DNA of 11,193 bases. Origin: Planctomycetales bacterium (GTDB taxonomy: Bacteria > Planctomycetota > Phycisphaerae > SM23-33). The stretch covers positions 1 to 11,193 of the forward strand of contig DAOWOP010000083.1 in NCBI GenBank assembly GCA_030642005.1, in the 5' to 3' direction. The notes under the pieces are model-generated. The model made no database searches. It was not told the DNA's origin and saw only the letters and a list, made by a program, of their open reading frames with translations. Made by a program: the position numbers and the translations under genes. This document shows, one piece after another, positions 6,104-11,193 of this stretch; positions within the stretch are counted from its first letter, which is position 1; every line of letters begins with the position of its first letter.

Positions 6104-7221
6104 CAGCGTCTCCTCTTTCGTTGTTTTGTCCGGCTTTGCCGCCCGGGCTCATCCGCCCCCGCTCGCTCCGAGCAAAACAGGCCGGCACCGGGCTGAAAAT
6201 ACCGCAAGGCGAAAAAAATCACCATGCCGATAACCATCATACCAATCGAAGTGTACTGATTGTGTGTTAATTCCAGTCGAATAAGGTTATGCGGATTGTC
6301 GCCGCGAATGCCTTCGAGGGCAAAGCGCGTAATCGGATAAAGTATCAGCATCAGCGCGAAGACCCGCCCTTCCCGCCGCCGCAGGCGCGAAAAGCACAGC
6401 AGCAGAATCGCGATGAGAAAGGCGTTGATCACTCCGAACGCCTGTGCCGGCTGGACCGGCAGCGACCGAAGGTCGGCGGCCAGGCAGGCCTGTTCGGTCG
6501 TCAGTTCCGAAGGGGACTTCAGGATCGGCCCGCCGCGGGTGTTGCGAAAGACTCGACCGTTCGAGTCCCGCAAGAACAGCCACGGGGGCAGGTCATCGAC
6601 GGCCAGGCCTCCCCGCTCAGGCCCAACGGCGACCTGATGGGAAAAGACCGGCGAGACCGACGCGGCGCCGAAATCGTTGGCGCCCTTATCCAGCAGCAGC
6701 AGCGGGCGGGAAGCATACGGGAATCGCATCGCCAGGGAATAATCCGCCCTGCACCTCCCGCCGTAGCAACAGCCGTTCAGCAGGCATCCCATTCGCCCGA
6801 ACGCCAGGCCAAGCATCACAACGGGGGCCAGGATGTCCAGGTGCCGCCGGATCGGCAGCCGACGCACCCGCAGATACGCCAGAACCACTACAACCGCAAG
6901 AATCACTCCACCGAAATATATCAGCCCGCCGGAGGTTACATTCAGGATTTCACCAAAGCGGTCGGCCCGCCCGGCGAACTGTTCATCCCATTTCTCTATA
7001 ACGAACGCCAGCCGAGCGCCGATAATCCCGCCCACCAGCGACAACAGTCCAAGCGTAACGACCACGTCCGGATGCTCGCCGAACCGCCTGGCGCGCCGGC
7101 GGGCAATATAAGTCGCGCAAATAAATCCCAGCACGAGCATCAGGCCGTAACCGTAAATACGAAGATTTACGGGATGCCCGAAGATATAAACCCGTCCAAA
7201 ATCTATGATTACCTGTAGCAT
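6103..7221 (-). CDS. lgt: Prolipoprotein diacylglyceryl transferase
   Basis: An inner-membrane enzyme that moves diacylglycerol from phosphatidylglycerol to the lipobox cysteine of prolipoproteins. The 372-residue product has several membrane helices (about 24-40, 54-76, 98-117, 128-147, 260-278, 288-304, 325-341). The Lgt signature is GRMGCLLNGCCYG at 142-154, including its essential Arg143. The motif RFALEGIRGDNP near 299-310 matches the conserved C-terminal arginine region. Between FPYAS (167-171) and LPVQPAQAF (254-262) is an extracytoplasmic stretch of about 80 residues, much longer than in E. coli. There the usual HPxQLYE motif is altered to QPAQAFG. The C-terminus ends in a basic tail. 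I chose ATG 7221, since the longer frame from 7251 adds MKIGNWKLIF, which is encoded by the repeat upstream and lies away from the family start. It overlaps the PDZ gene by one base. Confidence 0.93.
   Translation of the reverse strand: MLQVIIDFGRVYIFGHPVNLRIYGYGLMLVLGFICATYIARRRARRFGEHPDVVVTLGLLSLVGGIIGARLAFVIEKWDEQFAGRADRFGEILNVTSGGLIYFGGVILAVVVVLAYLRVRRLPIRRHLDILAPVVMLGLAFGRMGCLLNGCCYGGRCRADYSLAMRFPYASRPLLLLDKGANDFGAASVSPVFSHQVAVGPERGGLAVDDLPPWLFLRDSNGRVFRNTRGGPILKSPSELTTEQACLAADLRSLPVQPAQAFGVINAFLIAILLLCFSRLRRREGRVFALMLILYPITRFALEGIRGDNPHNLIRLELTHNQYTSIGMMVIGMVIFFALRYFQPGAGLFCSERAGADEPGRQSRTKQRKRRR
6110..6115 (-). promoter_or_regulatory. Shine-Dalgarno site of the PDZ pseudoprotease gene
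   Basis: GAGGAG on the minus strand, six bases before ATG 6103 and inside the last codons of lgt. It supports re-initiation coupled to the end of lgt translation. Confidence 0.75.
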
Positions 7222-7237
7222 GAATATCAATTTCCAG

Positions 7238-7318
7238 TTTCCGATTTTCAATTTTCAATTGGAAGAATGTCAGGGACATCTTCTGTCTAATTGGAAATTG
7301 AAAATTGAAAATTGGAAA
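7238..7318. repeat. AT-rich inverted repeat between panC and lgt
   Basis: Arms 7238-7260 and 7296-7318 are complementary at 22 of 23 positions. They are built from TTTTCAATT and AATTGAAAA units around a 35-nt centre that contains a smaller imperfect hairpin (ATGTC..GGACAT). The element occupies most of the 113-bp spacer. The lgt-proximal arm belongs to the same family as the tandem repeat at the cysK start. Read on the minus strand, it opens an in-frame ATG (7251) ahead of the real lgt start. It gives no clear terminator T-run. Confidence 0.85.
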
Positions 7319-7334
7319 TCCCAATCGCTTTATC

Positions 7335-8201
7335 CTACCGACTCGCCTTCGGCACGTCCACACGCATATTGTCTATAAGCCTGGCTGATGGAAACCTCAC
7401 CGCCAGGACGATTACTACGTCGCGTTCGATTATTTCAACGGCTTCGAGGCTGTCCGGTTCAATGACTGCCACGTAATCAATCTCGCCCAGCGGGGCCTTC
7501 TCGCCCAGGAGGCTGCGAACGCCCTCGATTACCTCGGCGGCGTTTCTTTTACCTTCACGAACAAGTCGCTCGGCCAGATGCAGCGACTCGGACAATGCCG
7601 CCGCCTGGGCGCGCTGCTCGTCATCGAGATAAGCGTTCCGGCTGGACATCGCCATGCCGTCAGGCTCGCGGACCGTCGGGCAAACTACGATTCGCAACGG
7701 CAAGTCCAGGTCGATTGCCATTCGTTTTATAACGGCGGCCTGCTGATAATCCTTGGCCCCGAAATAGGCGACGTCCGGCGCGACGATGCTGAAGAGTTTG
7801 GCTACAACGGTGCATACGCCGTCGAAATGCCCGGGCCGGCAGCGCCCTTCCATCGACTCGGCAAGTCCGGCAACGCCGACCGTCGTGGCGAAGCCGGCCG
7901 GGTACATCTCATCGACCGATGGGACGAAGACCGCATCGGCGCCGTGGGTTTCGCACCCGGCAAGGTCGTCCTCAATCGAGCGGGGATACTCTCTGTAATC
8001 CCCGTTCGGGCCGAACTGCGTCGGATTGACGAAGATGCTCACCACTACAAAATCGCACTCGCACCGAGCCGCATTTATCAGACTGTAATGCCCCTCGTGC
8101 AGAGCGCCCATCGTCGGCACCAGGCCGACACTGCCTGCGCCATCTGCACGCGCATCGGCAATTATGCGGCGGATTTCCTCAACCGTTTTGGCGACTTTCA
8201 C
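7335..8201 (-). CDS. panC: Pantothenate synthetase (pantoate-beta-alanine ligase)
   Basis: Joins pantoate and beta-alanine using ATP, the last step to pantothenate (CoA pathway), in the cytoplasm. The 288-residue length is typical. Visible motifs in order are: PTMGALHEGH at 29-38 with the HxGH nucleotide-binding signature; FVNPTQF at 57-63; RCRPGHFDGVCTVV at 120-133; FGAKDYQQ at 147-154; and the MSSRN loop (185-189), which replaces KMSKS. All expected active-site regions are present. The start is GTG 8201, directly after the stop of the kinase gene and eight bases from GGGAGG. No panB or panD is visible nearby. It is the last gene of the dapL-folK-kinase-panC run, and a palindrome-filled spacer follows. 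Confidence 0.96.
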   Translation of the reverse strand: MKVAKTVEEIRRIIADARADGAGSVGLVPTMGALHEGHYSLINAARCECDFVVVSIFVNPTQFGPNGDYREYPRSIEDDLAGCETHGADAVFVPSVDEMYPAGFATTVGVAGLAESMEGRCRPGHFDGVCTVVAKLFSIVAPDVAYFGAKDYQQAAVIKRMAIDLDLPLRIVVCPTVREPDGMAMSSRNAYLDDEQRAQAAALSESLHLAERLVREGKRNAAEVIEGVRSLLGEKAPLGEIDYVAVIEPDSLEAVEIIERDVVIVLAVRFPSARLIDNMRVDVPKASR

Positions 8202-8792
8202 TTACAATGCCTCCCGAACGTCCCGCAGCAGTTTCTTCCGGACTGATTCTTCCCGCAAATCCACCTCGCCGACGTCGATACCGATGACCGGACAATCGGC
8301 CTTGGCTACGATTTCCCGATACGCACGGCGCATCCGTGCGAGGAAATCAGCGGTGAAGGTCGCCTCATAGCGCCGGCCCCGACGGGCAATCCGCTCCAGC
8401 AGTATATTCTCAGCCCCATCCAGGTGGATCAGTAAATCCGGCGGCTTGACTATTTTCTCCACCGCCCCGGCCAGGCGATGATAAACAGCCATGTCGCTTT
8501 CCGGCAAATTCGCAGCGGCATAAGCGGCGTCCTGGCAGAAGCCGTAATCGCTGACGACCGTTTCCGCCGACGAGAACGCAGCAGGATTCAACTGGCTCAG
8601 CCGGGAAAACAGGAAATACAACTGTGCCGGCAGAGCGAACTGGCGCCGCCCAAGGAAAAAATCGGCAAGGAAAGGATTGCCGGTGTAGTCTTCGTAAATA
8701 ATTTCCGCGGGCAATTTTACAGCCAGAGCCTCGGCCAGAGTCGTTTTACCGACAGCCGGTGGACCGATAATGCTGATTAGTACCGCAGACAC
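8202..8792 (-). CDS. Deoxynucleoside kinase (dNK/dGK-like)
   Basis: A 196-residue P-loop kinase expected to phosphorylate deoxynucleosides for salvage in the cytoplasm. The Walker A motif GPPAVGKT is at 10-17. EDYTGNPFLADFF at 35-46 matches the EN(PF)L substrate-binding region of the deoxynucleoside kinase family. SDYGFCQD at 81-88 occupies the place of the usual DRS-type motif. RRGRRYE at 137-143 resembles the arginine-rich lid. The SDY variant recalls bacterial kinases that sit beside folK, particularly in Bacteroidetes and Chlorobi (from memory). It starts at GTG 8792, immediately after the folK stop, with a G-run seven bases upstream. panC begins at the base after its stop. The base specificity (dA, dG or dC) cannot be read from the sequence. 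Thymidylate kinase is a less likely alternative because the DR(Y/H) motif of that family is absent. Confidence 0.85.
   Translation of the reverse strand: MSAVLISIIGPPAVGKTTLAEALAVKLPAEIIYEDYTGNPFLADFFLGRRQFALPAQLYFLFSRLSQLNPAAFSSAETVVSDYGFCQDAAYAAANLPESDMAVYHRLAGAVEKIVKPPDLLIHLDGAENILLERIARRGRRYEATFTADFLARMRRAYREIVAKADCPVIGIDVGEVDLREESVRKKLLRDVREAL
8210..8215 (-). promoter_or_regulatory. Shine-Dalgarno site of panC
   Basis: GGGAGG on the minus strand, within the last codons of the upstream kinase gene and eight bases before GTG 8201. It supports the GTG start and shows that panC is translated from the shared message. Confidence 0.75.
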
Positions 8793-9266
8793 CTATTTAC
8801 CCCCCAACGCCACAAGTAGTTCGGCGACGGTTTTATGAAACACCGGATGAACGACCGCGCCGGCAATCTCGGCCAGGGGCTTCAGGACAAACAGCCGCTC
8901 GTGCATCCGCGGATGCGGCAGCGTCAACCTTGCGCTTTGGCAAATCACATCGTCGAACAGCAGCATATCCAGGTCGCAAGTCCTTGGGCCCCATCGCTGT
9001 TCGCTCTTGCGGTCGCGCCCGAGTTCGGCCTCAATTTCCTGCATGACGTCCAGCAGCGATTCGGCCTCAAGGTCCACAACCAGCATCGCCGCGGCGTTTG
9101 TATACTTAGGCTGGTCCGGCGGGCCGACAGGTTCGGTCCTTATAAACTGGCTTATCCGCCGGACGGATACGCCCTCGCGCCCCTTCAGCAGTTTCAGCGC
9201 CCGCAGAAGCGTCTGTGCCTGCGGCTCAATGTTCCCACCAAGACCAATGTAAGCAATGTGTTTCAC
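8793..9266 (-). CDS. folK: 6-hydroxymethyl-7,8-dihydropterin pyrophosphokinase (HPPK)
   Basis: Transfers pyrophosphate from ATP to 6-hydroxymethyl-7,8-dihydropterin, just before dihydropteroate synthase in folate synthesis. The 157-residue length is normal for a stand-alone HPPK. The N-terminal IGLGGN at 7-12, RTEPVGPPDQPKYTN at 43-57, the HPPK signature RWGPRTCDLDMLLF at 91-104 and LPHPRMHERLFVLKPL at 116-131 are all intact, including the two Asp residues of the metal-binding DLD. The start is GTG 9266, which overlaps the dapL stop in GTGA (4 nt), so coupled translation is likely. There is no separate strong Shine-Dalgarno. Other folate genes (folB, folP, folE) are not in the window. The next gene is the deoxynucleoside kinase, with no intervening base. 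Confidence 0.95.
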   Translation of the reverse strand: MKHIAYIGLGGNIEPQAQTLLRALKLLKGREGVSVRRISQFIRTEPVGPPDQPKYTNAAAMLVVDLEAESLLDVMQEIEAELGRDRKSEQRWGPRTCDLDMLLFDDVICQSARLTLPHPRMHERLFVLKPLAEIAGAVVHPVFHKTVAELLVALGGK

Positions 9267-10429
9267 CAGGTCAGTTTCGCCAAACGTTCGACGGCTTCGT
9301 TAATTCTCTCGACCTCCACGGTCAGCGCTGCCCGGAAATAACCTTCTCCGGTCGGCCCGAAGCCTATGCCCGGAATGAACACAACGTTCGCCTCGGCCAG
9401 GCACCTCCTGGCAAAGGTCATTGAATCCGCGCCGTCGGGACATCGGCACCAGACGTAGAACGTCGCAGCCGGGCGGGCAACTTCGTAGCCCAGTTTCGCC
9501 AGCCCGTCGCAGAGCGCGTCGCGCCGCGTTTTGTAGAGTCGGCGCTGATGAAGGATTTCTTCTCGCTCGAAACCCTCCAGCGCCGCTACGCCGGCCCACT
9601 GGACGGCGTTGAACTGGCCTGAATCGACGTTGCCCTTGACGGCCGCCAGGGCGGCGATTACCTCGGCGTTGCCGGCAACCCAGCCGATCCGCCAGCCGGT
9701 CATGTTGAACGTCTTGGAAAGCGAGTGGAACTCCACAGCCACGTCCTTAGCGCCGGGGACCTGGAGTATGCTCGGAGGGGCCGACTCGAAATAGACCTCG
9801 CTGTAGGCTGCGTCGGAAGCCACGATGACCTCGTTGGCCTTCGCCCAGGCGACGAGTTTTTCGTACCAGGCAGGGTCCGCTCCAGCGGCGGTCGGGTTGT
9901 TCGGGTAGTTGACGTAGATGAGTTTGGCCCGGCCTGCGACCGCAGCGTCAATTGCTTCGATTTTCGGCAGCCAGGCGCTCTCGGCCGTCAGGTTCAGGTA
10001 ATGCGGCTCGGCCCCGGCGAAAACGGCGGCCGAGTTATAGACCGGATAACCCGGACGCGGAACAAGGACTACCTCGCCCGGATTGACCACCGCCAGCGGC
10101 AGATGCGCGATGGCGTCCTTTGAGCCGATCGACGTGATTATCTCGGCTGTCGGGTCGAGTTCCACGCCGTAGCGTTTCAGCATAAACTCCGCCGCCGCCC
10201 GGCGAAACTGCGGAACGCCCTCGTCGAACGGATAGCAATGGTTGGCCGGATCGCCGACGGCCTTACGCATCGCCTCGACGATAAACTCGAACGTAGGCCG
10301 GTCCGGGTCGCCGACGCCCAGGTTAATCACATCGCGCCCAGCCGCGATTGCCTCGCGCTTCGCCCGGTCAATCTCAACAAACAAATAAGGCGGCAACGCC
10401 TTCAAACGATCTGACTTTTTCCAATCCAT
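9263..10429 (-). CDS. dapL: LL-diaminopimelate aminotransferase
   Basis: A PLP-dependent class I/II aminotransferase. It converts tetrahydrodipicolinate directly to LL-diaminopimelate with glutamate as donor, bypassing the acyl steps of the lysine/peptidoglycan route. The 388-residue product opens with SDRLKALPPYLFVEIDRAK, characteristic of the DapL group, followed by INLGVGDPDRPT (35-46). YPNNPTAA (175-182), DAAYSEVYFE (206-215), the PLP lysine Lys239 in HSLSKTFNMTGWRIGW and the carboxylate-binding Arg366 in FRAALT are all present. Other class I aminotransferases (AspC, AlaA-like) are the alternative, but the N-terminus favours DapL. ATG 10429 fits the family start; no good Shine-Dalgarno precedes it. 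It begins 37 bp after the oxidase gene and heads the tight folK-kinase-panC series. Confidence 0.9.
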   Translation of the reverse strand: MDWKKSDRLKALPPYLFVEIDRAKREAIAAGRDVINLGVGDPDRPTFEFIVEAMRKAVGDPANHCYPFDEGVPQFRRAAAEFMLKRYGVELDPTAEIITSIGSKDAIAHLPLAVVNPGEVVLVPRPGYPVYNSAAVFAGAEPHYLNLTAESAWLPKIEAIDAAVAGRAKLIYVNYPNNPTAAGADPAWYEKLVAWAKANEVIVASDAAYSEVYFESAPPSILQVPGAKDVAVEFHSLSKTFNMTGWRIGWVAGNAEVIAALAAVKGNVDSGQFNAVQWAGVAALEGFEREEILHQRRLYKTRRDALCDGLAKLGYEVARPAATFYVWCRCPDGADSMTFARRCLAEANVVFIPGIGFGPTGEGYFRAALTVEVERINEAVERLAKLTW

Positions 10430-10466
10430 TCGTATGCCCGATCAATTTTCCATATATCAAGTAGGT

Positions 10467-11193
10467 TCAAACGTCAAAAATCTTTCCGGGGTTGAGGATG
10501 TTGTTCGGGTCCATCGCTCGTTTGACTGCCCGGAGCATATCGAGGTAGCCGGCCGATACGACCAGAGACATGTACTCTTTCCTCTTGTGCCCGATGCCGT
10601 GCTCGCCGGAGATCGTCCCGCCAAGTTCGGCCGTCAGTCTATACATGTCGGTCAGTATATCAGGCAGCGTCCGGCCCCATTTCTTCAGCGACCATTCCGG
10701 ATTCATCACCGGCGTGGCGTGAAGGTTGCCGTCGCCGGCGTGGCCATAGCAGGGGATCGGGCAGTCGTACTTCTTCGACAATTCCGCCAGGCCCGCGACC
10801 ATCTTCGCAATGGCCGCTATCGGAACGACTATGTCCTCAAGGCTCTGGTGCGGAGAGACGACCTTGAACGCCTCGGCTATATTCCGCCGGACCTTCCAGA
10901 TTCGTTCGCTCGTCGTGTAATTGTCGGCTACGTACACCTCTATCGCCCCGGCTTCGAGGCACATCTCGCCGATGGCTTCATATTCACGCTCGACCTGCCC
11001 GGCATCCGAACCGTCCACCGTTATCAGCAGCATCGCGCCGGCTCGGGCGTAGGGAATCGTCTCGTTCAGGTACTCGCACGATGCGCGAACCGAACTGCGG
11101 TCCATGAACTCTATGGCTGTCGGTATTATCCCCCCGCCGGTCATTATCTTCGGAACGGCCTCAATGGCCTGCTCCGCCGACTCGAATAAACAA
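10467..11193 (-). CDS. FAD-linked oxidase, GlcD/lactate dehydrogenase type (partial, N-terminus beyond window)
   Basis: The C-terminal 241 residues of a flavoprotein of the VAO family. The frame stays open to the right edge, reading FESAEQAIEAVPKIMTGGG before the first internal Met, so no start is present and 11193 is not a gene end. The visible part is the FAD-oxidase C-terminal domain. It shows GGGIIPTAIEFMD, VDGSDAGQVEREYEAI, RRNIAEAF, the metal/substrate motif CYGHAGDGNLHATP, SGEHGIGHKRKEYM and the closing AMDPNNILNPGKIF. This pattern fits glycolate oxidase subunit GlcD and D-lactate dehydrogenases. The substrate (glycolate, D-lactate or another 2-hydroxy acid) cannot be set from this half. 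The PP-loop FAD domain and any fused Fe-S domain would lie outside the window. dapL follows 37 bp after the stop, so co-transcription is possible. Confidence 0.9.
   Translation of the reverse strand, partial: CLFESAEQAIEAVPKIMTGGGIIPTAIEFMDRSSVRASCEYLNETIPYARAGAMLLITVDGSDAGQVEREYEAIGEMCLEAGAIEVYVADNYTTSERIWKVRRNIAEAFKVVSPHQSLEDIVVPIAAIAKMVAGLAELSKKYDCPIPCYGHAGDGNLHATPVMNPEWSLKKWGRTLPDILTDMYRLTAELGGTISGEHGIGHKRKEYMSLVVSAGYLDMLRAVKRAMDPNNILNPGKIFDV

Noticed and set aside
6289..7218. Open plus-strand frame of 309 codons opposite lgt
   Set aside because: The product is a Gln/Arg/Pro-rich low-information sequence, while the minus strand encodes the full Lgt signature and membrane helices.
10430..10466. 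Possible promoter (TTGATA box) just before dapL
   Set aside because: The best -10 partner would fall on the start codon region, leaving no room for a leader. With a 37-bp gap, read-through from the oxidase gene is as likely.
10434..11189. Open plus-strand frame of 251 codons opposite the oxidase gene
   Set aside because: The minus strand carries clear conserved motifs of the FAD-oxidase C-terminal domain. The plus frame has no recognisable domain and is an expected antisense shadow in GC-rich DNA.

Overview
The window reads as ordinary chromosomal DNA of a GC-rich, Gram-negative bacterium. It most resembles an uncultured member of the Planctomycetota or wider PVC group. That placement is an inference from four things: an Lgt with a long extra-cytoplasmic insertion, a DapL-type lysine route, GTG starts, and large secreted TPR/HEAT and PDZ proteins of no fixed family. 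No 16S rRNA or ribosomal gene is present to confirm it. All ten genes lie on the minus strand, so transcription runs from the right edge to the left.

In transcription order, the right half is biosynthetic. It holds the C-terminal part of a GlcD-type FAD-linked oxidase (cut by the window edge), dapL, folK, a deoxynucleoside kinase and panC. The four genes dapL-folK-dnk-panC are packed with a 4-nt overlap and two zero-length junctions, so they very probably form one transcription unit covering lysine/peptidoglycan, folate, deoxynucleotide salvage and pantothenate.

After a 113-bp spacer comes an envelope block. lgt overlaps by one base a gene for a secreted two-PDZ protein whose trypsin-like domain has lost two of the three catalytic residues. 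A 766-residue secreted TPR/beta-domain/HEAT protein follows. The left part holds cysK, a YciV/RNase AM-like PHP phosphoesterase and the start of a HEAT-repeat lipoprotein that runs off the left edge.

The most unusual feature is non-coding. Each of the four spacers longer than about 75 bp is filled by an inverted repeat, and these belong to three different sequence families. One family occurs twice, in front of cysK and lgt, where it reads into the gene and supplies in-frame upstream ATGs. A fourth palindrome sits inside the PHP gene as an apparent clean 13-codon in-frame insertion. No gene-free stretch exceeds about 120 bp. I saw no tRNA, rRNA, CRISPR array, transposase or phage gene, and no convincing promoter or intrinsic terminator. 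I did not find a new multi-gene system; the palindromic elements and the pseudoprotease are the points most worth following.
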